From: Phellopilus nigrolimitatus
Taxonomy: Eukaryota; Basidiomycota; Agaricomycetes; Hymenochaetales; Hymenochaetaceae
Reading direction: 5' to 3'
Assembly (NCBI GenBank): GCA_021029095.1
Contig: JAJOHG010000277.1
Coordinates: 1 to 33,973, forward strand
Length of the DNA stretch: 33,973 nt
The notes under the pieces were generated by a model. It had not been told where the DNA came from. It made no database searches and saw only the letters and a program-made list of their open reading frames with translations. Below, one piece after another: positions 9,608-19,675 of the stretch (the first letter of the stretch is position 1; the number at the start of each line of letters is the position of its first letter). The position numbers and the translations under genes were made by a program.

Positions 9608-11446
9608 GACGTGCACAAACTCGCTCAGCGATGAGACTGGGAAAGAGGTTGGTACAAACGGGACGTCTGAACGCGTTGAAAGGTAGAAAGGCGAAGAGGC
9701 GGGGGAGGAGGACTGGTGGACTAATGGGAGGGGAAATTTTCTTGCGAGACGCTGGGAGAGGCCCTCGAGGACTATGGCTAGCCCTGTGAGGAGGGGGAGG
9801 CGAACGACTCGCGCCTAGTGTTATGAAGATATAGGCGGGATCATTGTGGGCGGAGGATGAGGGAGGAGGAGAGTTTTTGTATGGGAAGGAGGGAGAGAGC
9901 CTAAAGAGTACAAGTAGAAGCCAACGGTCGTAAATTAGAGTTATTGACGCATATTTACATTCACACGGTTTGGGTGGCTAAGCTCGTTTGTGATGGCCCG
10001 GGTCCGGCTTCTCCCGGACCAATCTCAAGTGTGACCCCTGAAAACGCGTGTGTGTATGCGTGTCACACGTGCGATTCGTGTCACACTCCCTTCCCAGCCT
10101 CCTGCCAGCTCCGGTCCTTTCTTTTGTTTTTCTCTCCCCTTGGGCGGAATGCGGTCCATCCTGAAGATGCTTATCGCCTTCCACCCCTGCTCATTCCCTG
10201 TCGATCCCGTTCTCCCTTCATCCCCGTCTTCACCGCTCTTCTCGAGATCGTCAATGCCCCGTCCCGCGCGCGCTACCGTATCCAGATCTCATCCCGACCC
10301 CCGACGCCGATCCCGCCGGGGTGAGAATCACCCCGGCGATGCACCCACTCTATCTTCAAGAACACGCTCGAACTCCATTTATCGTCGCGGCGAATCACAC
10401 CATGCACGGGCACGGGGCGTACTTCCGCCTGCGTGCGTGTGTGGTCCGACTCGCGCGGTTTCGATTAGACTAGTCTAATGTTGCCTCCTGCCGTTGCTGC
10501 TCCACTCGTCTTCTCTTCCCCATGTGATAAACGTCCGAATGCTATATATCGACACATTGGTTTATCTCGCGGTGAAATTGCTCACAAGAACATAAAAACG
10601 GCTGTCGTTGGTCGTCAGCTGCTACCTTCCAAGGCAACGTTTACACGTAGTGCTCCATTCCCCGCCGTTCGATGAGTTTCAGCACGTTTGCATGCGTGTC
10701 ACAATAGCTAGCCGTCCGTTTCATCTCGCATCATCCTCAAAGTTTGTCGTCTATCTCCCTACTTTTTTTTTATCGCGACACGGGGCGTGTACATCAAATT
10801 CTTGAATACAATCTCCACTATGTCAAAAATTGCCGGAGCCCATGGTTTGTGATGTACGATAAGATGCCTGATGAAAAACAAACGAAGCTGTGCGATTTGA
10901 AATTCAGAAAGACCAAATATGAAGGTTATGGTATTGTCTGCTGAAAAGATAAGAATTGGGAGTAGGGAATGAGGTTACTAACAAATGAACAACAAATTGC
11001 AGGGAGAAAAGAAAAGAAAAGTAGATGCAGAAAACCGCGGCTCGTCATCGTTCTGCCCCTCTCCAGCGAGAACTCTGAGCAAAACCAACTTCAGATATAC
11101 AGCTTCAATGCTGACTCCACAATCCCAAATTACCGTCCAATCAGCCCTAACTCGAAGCCATCGCAGAAACAAGTGGATGCTCTGCCTCCTCGTCATCTGG
11201 TAAAGCTCCTGTAAGCACGACTAGCCCGAACCAAGGCAGATTTCCGAAACGGCAACAAGAGTCCGGGAGATCATGCACCCAGTCAAAGATAGCCGCTTTC
11301 CCGTAAGTAACCCCTGAAGATGATCAGTGCCAGATCATGAACCCTCCGCCCTCAACTCCAACAATTCGAACGCGCAGAGCCCCGTGATGCTAACAGCCCC
11401 GAAGATTCCGCAGCCCCCGCACGCGCAGCCCCAGGCTTCGGTATCC
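9608..11446. other. non-coding stretch between unknown gene and DUF726 gene
   Basis: This 1.8 kb should hold the promoter and 5' UTR of the gene starting at 9607 and the 3' end of the DUF726 gene. It is purine-rich near 9480-9900 and pyrimidine-rich near 10080-10260. Open frames are short, low-complexity and unrecognised. I see no gene. Confidence 0.5.
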
Positions 11447-14400
11447 TCAGCCCCAAGGATTCGCGTTGACGTTCAGCGTCGACGCAGCCTGCTTCGGCCT
11501 ATTCTTGGTAGTTAAAGGCGGCGGACTCCACCCGTCTCCTCCTCTTCCTCCCGGCCCGGCACTGATATCCGTAGCAGACATCGCGAACGGATTCAATATG
11601 TCTGGCGGGAGCGCCGGCGGCGGCGGTGACACCGAGAATGCTCTTGAGCTTGACGTTGCGTTCTCGGGAGAGGAGGTAACAGCAGATAACGGCCTGAGCC
11701 CGAACGACCCAAGTCCGCCGCCACCCGCACCGGAGTCCCACATACTCCCGCCCGCCCCACCGAAGCTAAGTGCCGGCGTCGGATCCGCCGGGCCCGTGCC
11801 AATCGTGCCGGCGTTTGCCCCCGACGCAAATCCGCCGGAAAACCACCCGTCGACTCGGTCCGACATTCCGCCGAAGCCAGTTGGCCGGTTCCCGCTGCCC
11901 CCAATCCCGTACGTCCCGGTGTCCTCACTGTCCCAATAAGACGAGCGTGTCGGACCTGAGAAGGGCGAGTCGTCCAAATCATTCAAAGGATCGCCGAGCG
12001 CGACCGATCGTGCGAAGGCCGACGACAGGCCCCGCGAGCCTGAACCTGAGCCCGAGCCCGACGGCCCGGCACTAGCAATGTCCCCCTCCTCATCTTCTTC
12101 CACGCCACCTGTAGAACCGGGAAAAGGCGTACTCATGTTGCGACTCCGTATATGGCGCGGGCGCGCACCCGAGACAGACGTCGGGCTCCTCTCCGCGCCC
12201 GCACCCTCCCAGCCTCCCTTCGTGGGCACGGGCGGCGGCGCACTTTCCGTGCGGCTGGAGGGTACATACGGCTGCGGAAGCGGTGTATCGAGCGTGCGCA
12301 GCGTTTGCCGGACAGGCGTGTTCAGTACAGACGCATCCACATCGGCCTCCGCGCCATCCGCGCTCGCGATCACCTCCTGTATCGCCTTGAGATCGAATCC
12401 CGCGTGGACAGGTATGCCGCTAGCGCTGACGTCCGAGGTGCGAGGCGTTCCCGGAGGTGACTGTACGGGTGATGACGTAGAGGACGAGAGGCCGGGCGTC
12501 GACGTGTGGTCGAGACGCTCGGGCAGCTCATCGTCCTCAATTGCGTCTTTCGCTTTCACGTTGGACGAAGTAAATGTCTTGTTTAACCCCGACGGAGGAC
12601 GAGACGGAGGATGCGATGGTTTCTTCTTATTGTCCTTCCCACTTCCCCTGCGCGTAAACCAGCTCTTCTTCTTCGGACGTTCTTCCCCGTCACGGACGAC
12701 AATACGATCTTCTTTCATATCTGGTTCCTATAGGTTAAAGGTAAATTGAGAATGTGAGTCATCAACTATCATTATAGTGTACGTCGAAGCGAAGGTGAAA
12801 GAAAGAAAGGGAAGGGCAATAGAAATCTCCTTTGGACTTCTTAACACGCGAGAAGACAGCACGCACTGTAGGGCCTATATAAAAATGAAACAATGCAACT
12901 CACAACAGGTTCGTCGAAGTAGTCCGACGAAACGGGGAAACCGAGTTGGTCGAGAATGAGAGGCATGAACGTTCGATAGCTCATATGTCCCGCAATCTTA
13001 TCCGTGACATCGACATTCTCCAAACCGGGAATGCCTAACACAGGCCTGAGACCCGCGATATTTTGCAACCCACCGCTCGTCGCGCGGAACAGATAATTCA
13101 GCACCCAGTCATTACGCGCGAAGCCATTGACGAACCGACCCGACACGACCGAGCGCGCCTGAAGCCAGTTCTGCTTAGACGCGGTCAGAGTTGCACCAAG
13201 GATAAATACGTCTTGTACGATGCCGAAAGCCTTCTTCTTCGCAAGCTCGAGAAGACAATAGAAAATGACACGCGCCCCGAGTGAGAAACCGATAAGGGTG
13301 ATCGGGCGCACGCCGAGGTGCCGCTGGATAAGAACGTCGGCGAGGACAAGCCCTGCGGCGCGTGCGCGATCAAGTGCATTAGACCATGGGTTGTCGATGA
13401 GATATCCGAGCTTCGTAAGCACTGTAAGGACGTCAACGTCAAATCCGGAAGCTTCAAATGAGAGAACAAACTAACAGATAGGCCATTGGAGGGCAGACAT
13501 AAGAGCTGTCATGACAGTAGCCTGAAGGACCGTCGTGCTGACTTGAGAGAGGACTTCTGATGTCAGAATTTTGAGAGTACTACCAGCTTCGCCAAGCATT
13601 TCGGGCTCCCATAGGACACTGAAAACATCCCCAACTATAGGATCTAAGACACTGAACGGTAATCGTACATCGTCTTTCGAAGAGGTCATAAATCTTCATT
13701 CCGAAAAAAACTAAGGAATAGCCTTTCTTTTAAGGACAGATTCACTCACCCAGACACAGTGAGAATACAATTGACTCGTTTGCTATTGTGCAAAGGGAGC
13801 AGGTCGAACGTCCGCACGTCTTGAGTTCTTCGTGCCATTCCGCGAATAGCAATACCTGAACCCGTCAGAGTCCCAGCTGTAGTAATCACTGCTGCGCCCC
13901 CAGTACCAGCTAGAAAAGCCGATGTTCCCGATACGCCTATGGTTGTGAAAGCGGCCCCGAGCCCTGCACCAATGACTGGCGCTAAGAGGCCAGCAGAAAG
14001 ACCGATGACAAGACCGCCACCTAAAACATTTTGCGGCGGTAAATATTAAGCTCTGGGCACATTTCAGAAACGCACCTAAGGTCGCAAGACCCAGCATTGC
14101 ATAGCGCCTTTTCTTTGCAGCTTTCACTCGTCCCTCCATAACCTCCTTCTGTTCCAGCTTCTCAACACCTTCCTGGATTTCCAAAGCCTCAGTTACGCGC
14201 TCCTCAAATTTCACGACATCTAGCCAGCCCAGACCCAGCTTGAAAGCAATCGCCTCCAGAAGGACTCGCGATCGGGCATCATAAACGCTGTCGGCGATAA
14301 CTAACAAGAATAAATCGCAAAGAACTGTCCATCGGATATCTAAGGTGACATTCTTGTCAGCGGAGGATAGAGATGTGCTGACACCTGGTAAAACATCGGA

Positions 14401-15293
14401 TGCGCTGGGTGGAAGGACATTGGCGGTAGTCTGGTAGGGAGTCGATGGCGTGGTAGGGGTATTAGGCAGCACAGTTGGAAAATGATTTGGATCTGTGATG
14501 TCCTCGGCTTGATGCTCTTCGGTGCGTATTCGTTCTTCCTCGGCTTCTTGCTTAACAATCTCTTGTTTACTTGCCTCAGTAGGGTCGTACTCGGGATTGG
14601 CAACAGTATGCGTAGTCATGAGCGAGGGCGCCAAATCTGCAGCTTGCACCCCATGTTCAGCGAGGCTCTCAATCATCTTCTGCTCTGTCTGACGCGTTCA
14701 GCAACACAAACGAGTCAGTCGTACAGGCATCACCTACCTTGAGTTTCGAGCTCCATGTGATAGTACAGACGACCCATAATCTTCAAGGACCATAGTTCTA
14801 AGGACTCTATCGCAGGCTTGAGCTCCTTGCTCTTCGCTAGTTTGAAAGACATAGCCATTTCCTTTGCAACTAGAGCGCATAGACCGACGTATGCTATACG
14901 CTGCGCTTCGGTCAGCATGTTCTTAGTTGCCTGCATCTGGCTGAGGGGTGTCATGGCCTTGTCCTCATCAAACAAGAATTTCGTTCTGAGATGCAGTTCG
15001 TCGTTGTCGTCCTCCTCGTTGAGCCGAAGACGCGTATATTCACTGTACTCGGCCTCATTCGTGATGACTTTCTCTCGCCACTCGTGCCCGCTGTTATCGA
15101 AGTCAATCAGGTTTCCAGTAGCGTTCACTGTCCCCTGTTTCTCGGGTGTAACATAGTGGTACTTCTTCTTGTCCTCCTCGTCGAGCCCGTTGGCGAAGTC
15201 ATCGCGGATGACGGGCATTTCCTCCCATCCCTCATCGTCGTCCTCGAAGACATCAGGGCCTGTACTTGTACCCGTTTTAGGCCCAGGCAGCAT
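11447..15293 (-). CDS. DUF726 protein, TMCO4/Mil1-like putative alpha/beta-hydrolase with long disordered C-terminus
   Basis: Membrane-associated protein of the DUF726 family (human TMCO4, yeast Mil1/YFL034W), which has a lipase-like fold. Six exons: 15293-14738, 14684-14076, 14020-13750, 13693-13476, 13421-12904, 12727-11447; 3453 nt, 1150 aa. Introns 1-4 are 53-56 nt; intron 5 is 176 nt. Parts in order: acidic N-terminus (VFEDDDEGWEEMPVIRDDF); helical region; Gly/Ala-rich hydrophobic segments at about 389-445 (GLVIGLSAGLLAPVIGAG, GTSAFLAGTGGAAVITTAG); hydrolase core with the nucleophile elbow GFSLGAR (Ser about 598); VVSGRFVNGFARNDWVLNY and GHMSYRTFMP as in the family; then a long Ser/Gly/Pro tail from EPDMKEDRIVVRDGEERPKK. 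The start is the first ATG; the frame is open upstream only by a TTG, so a short 5' exon is possible. Substrate and exact membrane are unknown. Confidence 0.88.
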
Positions 15294-15563
15294 TGAGAAG
15301 GCCACAGAGTTCAGCAAGGAAGATAGCAATATTAGACAGTTAGAATTGCAACGGAGGTGGAATGGAGATTACAGTAGCATGAGTGACCGTCGGACCAGGA
15401 CTGACATGCCGGAGCGAATCGCCGCGTCCAAGCCGTGCTCTGGCTAAGGCCGAGTACACGTTGTGGGCACACCAGAGTCGCGCGTTACTCAGAACAAGAC
15501 ATGCAATTACAAGAAATACTCTAGATGCACAACGACGAAATACAGATTTTCTATATTGACACA

Positions 15564-16240
15564 TCACGGACTCTGCGTTTTGGTTTTGGCCTGCTCCCGT
15601 TCTTCGTGTTTTTTGCGCGACTCTTCCTGCTTCAATGCTGCCTTTATACGCCGTTGGCGCTTTCTTCGACCAGCTCCACGCTTCGATCCTTCGATAACGA
15701 CAGGAACCGTCATGCGTTTCTTAACGCGCGCAACGCGTTCAGTGTGTTCTTTTTCCCTCTTCTTGTCGCGTTTGCGGAGCGCGGGCATCGAACTTTTGAG
15801 AAGGGCTCCATATGCAGCATGAAATTTATCGAGCTCTCCTGGTAAGACCTGCGCGAGTCATCAAGAACATCAGCGAGGGAACAACGCAAAGAAAACTTAA
15901 CATAAAGACTCACATGTGTAGACAATTTAACTTCTTTCCCGTCCGTCGCACGAATGAGACACGGATACTCCTTGCCATCGGACTCTCCTTCACTAGTGTC
16001 CATCGCGGCATCTCCATCACCGTAAGTCACTATTACTTCCATCAGTCCGACATCGCAACCATATTAGAGGGCCGAGGGACATACAACGTTTATGAGTGAG
16101 CCATATTGACGACCCTTTCTGGTTTGAGGTCTCAAAGAGAGACGCCAACCGCTTGAGAAACTGCGCGATCTTTGGTCAGATAAATCGAACGCGACGCGAT
16201 GGCGATAAATACACACGGTATCGTTGTCTACGAGCTGCAT
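15564..16240 (-). CDS. SRP14: signal recognition particle subunit SRP14
   Basis: Alu-domain protein of the cytosolic SRP; with its partner it binds SRP RNA and delays elongation during targeting to the ER. Four exons: 16240-16217, 16160-16085, 16035-15914, 15848-15564; 507 nt, 168 aa; introns of 56, 49 and 65 nt. The first exon is only 24 nt (MQLVDNDT) and joins to FLKRLASLFETSNQKGS, then IWLTHKR, the typical SRP14 start. After an acidic insert (DGDAAMDTSEGESDGKE) comes YPCLIRATDGKEVKLSTH, then GELDKFHAAYGALLKSSM. The C-terminus is a long lysine/arginine-rich tail (SKRGAGRRKRQRRIKAALK) expected to contact RNA. It lies 270 bp upstream of, and on the same strand as, the DUF726 gene, and head to head with the ankyrin gene across 192 bp. 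Confidence 0.93.
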
Positions 16241-16432
16241 GCAAGGCAATTTACCCCAGCCTCATGCGGGGGCAGGAGGAAGAGAGCTACTGGTGACTTG
16301 CGACCCAAATTGGCACGCACACTTAATCACCGTGTCAGAGTCCAATCATCGTGCATCGCGTCAACGACTTGCCAACGAACGCCTACCTTCGTAGACCACG
16401 ACTTTCGTGTTTATATTTTTGGACTGTTTGAC
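16241..16432. promoter_or_regulatory. short divergent intergenic region, SRP14 / ankyrin gene
   Basis: The 192 bp between two head-to-head start codons must contain both 5' UTRs and both core promoters. An AT-rich TTATATTTTT lies at 16411-16420, only about 13 nt before the ankyrin ATG, so it is probably UTR rather than a TATA box. Shared control is inferred from spacing only. Confidence 0.45.
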
Positions 16433-17263
16433 ATGGCTTCAGACGGAGCATCCAATAGTACGCTGCTCGAATTTCTGTTTGCATTAGCCTAACCAACTTG
16501 TACCAGATGAACGATTACTCGCGGCAGCGAGACAAGACAACGAAGAGCTGCTCTTGGAGGTCTTTAACGAGGGGAACTTTGACATCAACTTCAAGGATGG
16601 GTACGTTAGTTGTTCCTAGGCACTTATTTTCGTGTCTCACGGGAAACGGCTTATAGTCTTGGGAATACAGGCAAGCTTCCGTCATGCATATAGCGAGGCC
16701 CACGCTGAAGTATTAGACTCGTATGATTAGCTCTCCACTACGCGTGAGTCATCGCTGTGATTAATGCTTGAGCGCTCCTGATCCATTCATCCAGTGTCTC
16801 TCAGGGGTCGACAGATGTCCTTGAACATATACTAGAACATGAAGACTGTGATGTGGACCCTATCAATCGCTTGGAGGGTGCAACTCCGTTACACCTTGCG
16901 CTTAAAATGAGGGACCTCGAGCTCCGAAATTACATTGTAGAAAGTCTGCTGGAAGCTGGTGCCGACACGACGTACGTTTGTCTTTGAGTGGCCGCGATCG
17001 CCGTATTCGAGATTATGACTCCCTCGGCACTTTCAGGATTAAAGACAAAGATGGGGACACTGCGGTCGACCTCCTACGGCCAGGTGACTCTGAACTGCGC
17101 ACACTAATGAGAAAGTCGCAGGCAGGGAACAGTGTCTCTAAAGGCGACATCGCTAACGACGACGACGGTGAGTTGCATTTCGTATACGAAGAACACTGCA
17201 CAGTTCTCATGACCGTCCACAGATGCTGATGAGGGCTCCGGCTCGGAGTCTGAATCGGACTGA
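16433..17263 (+). CDS. small ankyrin-repeat protein
   Basis: Protein-binding ankyrin protein of 164 aa; partner unknown. Seven exons: 16433-16457, 16507-16600, 16657-16670, 16731-16743, 16795-16971, 17037-17167, 17223-17263 (495 nt). Exons 3 and 4 are only 14 and 13 nt, separated by an intron with a GC donor. The spliced chain reads NNERLLAAARQDNEELLLEV (helix pair), then GLGNTALHYAVSQGSTDVLE, then GATPLHLALKMRDLELRNY, then KDKDGDTAVDLLRPGDSEL: about three ankyrin repeats with the TPLH/ALHYA signatures intact. The tail is acidic and serine-rich (DADEGSGSESESD). The micro-exons encode exactly the LGNTALHYA signature, which argues strongly for the splicing model. Size and layout resemble small fungal ankyrin proteins such as yeast YGL242C (resemblance only). 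It converges on the HisRS gene, 182 bp between stop codons. Confidence 0.88.
16671..16730 (+). other. GC-AG intron in the ankyrin gene
   Basis: The donor is GCAAGC after ACAG, and the acceptor is GATTAG; 60 nt. Reading through gives a stop within a few codons. Splicing restores LGNT-ALHYA, the ankyrin consensus. No GT donor in the preceding 14-nt exon can do this. Confidence 0.82.
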
Positions 17264-17445
17264 TTCCCTGTCGCATATACCTCCTCGCGCGTTTTGTTTT
17301 GTTAGGGCCGTAGACATGGCATAAGTGTACTTTACCAGTTCTTGCAATCTAGACATCCAACAATCGACTTGGAACGACGCGACATAAGAAATAAGACTAT
17401 GCCAACAAACAATTACATCTAGGATTAATATCAACATCTAAGCTT

Positions 17446-19675
17446 CTACCACTTTCCTGCTTGCCAGTCCTTGAAGATCTGGCTTTTCTTCAGCCAATCG
17501 ATCAGTTTGTCACGCTCGACCTTGACGCCCTTGTCCGTAGACTCGATCTTCACCTTCTTGCCCTCCTTGATCTCCCACTTTTGCTCTTTCACCGTCACGA
17601 GGCCCTCCTTGAGCTCATCACCTCCGACGATGATCGCGAAGGGCACCTCGTCCTTCTCGCCCGCAGCGAACTGAGCAGGGAGCTTAGGTTTTGCTTTGGC
17701 GAAGAAGTCCGTCTGAATGAATAGAAATCAACATCTGAACATAAAAGATCTAGAGCTAAGAAGATCTGGAACTAAAAACAGACCTTAATCCCTCCTTCTC
17801 GGAGCTCGGTCACCAATTTAACCCGCTCCTCGAGCAACCCGTCTCCGACCGCCATCACGAACGCAAGCGTCTCCTTCTGACGCATCCCCTCTCAATCCAC
17901 TTCGGATAGAGAATTGCAAATATCCTATCAAGGCCGATCGACACTCCGACACATGGGGTGCCCGCATTCTTCTTTCCCTCCCCAGACGCCGCTGACAGTA
18001 ACGAGCTGACAAGGTTGTCATAACGCCCGCCGGCTGCGATAGAGCCAACGCCGACCGTGCTCTCGTCAATTTCGTCGTCCTCTTCCCCCTTCCCTTTCTT
18101 GGCAGACTTTTTCTTGTGCTTTAGGGGAGTTTCTGAGGCATCTACGGTTGCATCTGCCTTGAAACCCGGTGGTGCTGACGCTGCAACGATTGCTTCGTAG
18201 ATTATACCTGTGTAGTAATCTAAACCACGCGCCAGAGACATGTCAAAAGAAATCTACTTCATGTTGTAAGTGAAATCAGGTGAGGTTGGCAATATACAAA
18301 TACTTACCTTGTCGATGACCTTGTATGCCTTCAGCAAAGTGAACAATAAAGATATCTCCGAGAGACCTTGCTTAGCGCTCGCATTTGCGAGGAGTGCTGA
18401 GTCGGTAAGAAGACTAGCTAATAGTTCCTCTCCGCCTATACACATTATTCAGGAGGAACAAGTGAGCAAATGAAAGCGATCCGACCTTTGTGTTTCACGT
18501 AGTCTCCGATTCTGTCTGCTACCGCTGGGTCCAGTCCCTTTTCCTCGCACATTTCTTTTTTGACCTCGCTCCATGGAACCTTGCAGACAAATCGTTTGTC
18601 AAAGGCCAGCTTATACTGATATTATTTGAATTTACCTTATCAAGTTTGTCCACTGCCGAGGAAATAGAGCGAATTTTGATTTCTGGGACACCGCACACCT
18701 CGAAAATACCGTCTAATATTTTTCGATGATTCAGCTTCACAACGGGTGTTAGAAACTAACCACACTGTCGATGGCAGACTGAATATCTCAAACATACCTT
18801 CACGGTGAATTCGCCGACGTCCAAACGAGTGAGAATTGTGCATAGTAAACTAAGGATTTCGGCATCAGGGATCATGGTATCCCAAGCCCCTGAGATATCA
18901 AAATCCTTAGCGCAAAGGTCAGAGGTAAAACAGGGTATCAGGCGGTAGGCAAACTCACAGCCTGCGAGAACTCCCGCATGCGACCTTTTGACATAACTGG
19001 GCTATCCCGACGGTATACCTTCCCGACTTGCCATAGCTTCGACTGCGGGTTATTCGCAAGCGTCATGGCAAGATATCGTGCCAGCGGTACTGTATGATCA
19101 TAGCGCAGCGACAGTTGCTCTCCACCTTGGTCCATGAGGTCAAATATGAGCTTCGCGTCTTCACCATACTTGTCGGTTAAGATATCCTTCCGCTCGAAAA
19201 CAGGGGTATCTAGCTGGCTTCCTCCGTACGACGTGAAGCAATCTTTGACGATGCGCTCAACATGCTCGCGGCAGAACATCTCGCTCGGACCATAGTCTCG
19301 TGTACCCTGATATCCTGTGTCAACTGCCTGCTGTCTGTCAAGCAAGCAATGAAGTTAAGGTACTTTGGCAGTTTTCAGCAGCAGCCGCTCTTTTTTCTTC
19401 CCCGCATCCTTCCCGTCATTCGCAGCGTTCTTCAAGAGGTTCAGGCCCTTCTTCAGTTCTGCCAGCTTCTTCCGGGCCTCTTCGACCGTGGACGTTTCTG
19501 AGTTGTCGGCCTTGAGCTTGGCCAAGAGCGCAACTTGCTCTGAGATTTCCTGTGCAAGTGAGGCTTCAGTGGCAGCCATGGTGCGTACGCCTCGCCACAG
19601 AGCAAACGTTTGGGGAGAACCGGCAAGAGGTGTTAATCGATGAGAGACGCGCCAGAGACGGCCAGCTCGCAGCAT
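17446..19675 (-). CDS. HTS1: histidyl-tRNA synthetase, dual-start (mitochondrial/cytosolic); one apparent frameshift
   Basis: Class IIa synthetase charging tRNA-His. Eight exons: 19675-19364, 19306-18959, 18905-18798, 18734-18636, 18579-18486, 18435-18308, 18253-17784, 17712-17446; introns 50-71 nt. ATG 19675 adds 32 aa with many Arg and no acid ([14 protein letters not shown]), a mitochondrial presequence; the second ATG at 19579 starts [12 protein letters not shown], the cytosolic form. Next come a WHEP-like helical pair, [17 protein letters not shown], the ATP/His core ([14 protein letters not shown], motif 2 [17 protein letters not shown]), the HisA loop [15 protein letters not shown], motif 3 ([17 protein letters not shown]), and the anticodon-binding domain ([17 protein letters not shown]). 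Joined exons total 1826 nt, one short of a codon multiple: a G is missing from a G run (CCCC at 17886-17889) after PKWIERG. With it the protein would be 608 aa. Confidence 0.92.

Noticed and set aside
9608..9616. Upstream GTG start for the gene at 8876-9607
   Set aside because: Fungal nuclear genes start at ATG; MSPRSILK at 9607 fits the family start.
11466..12749. Long plus-strand open frames opposite the DUF726 C-terminal exon
   Set aside because: They are antisense shadows of a GC-rich low-complexity exon; the minus-strand frame continues a conserved protein through a proper intron.
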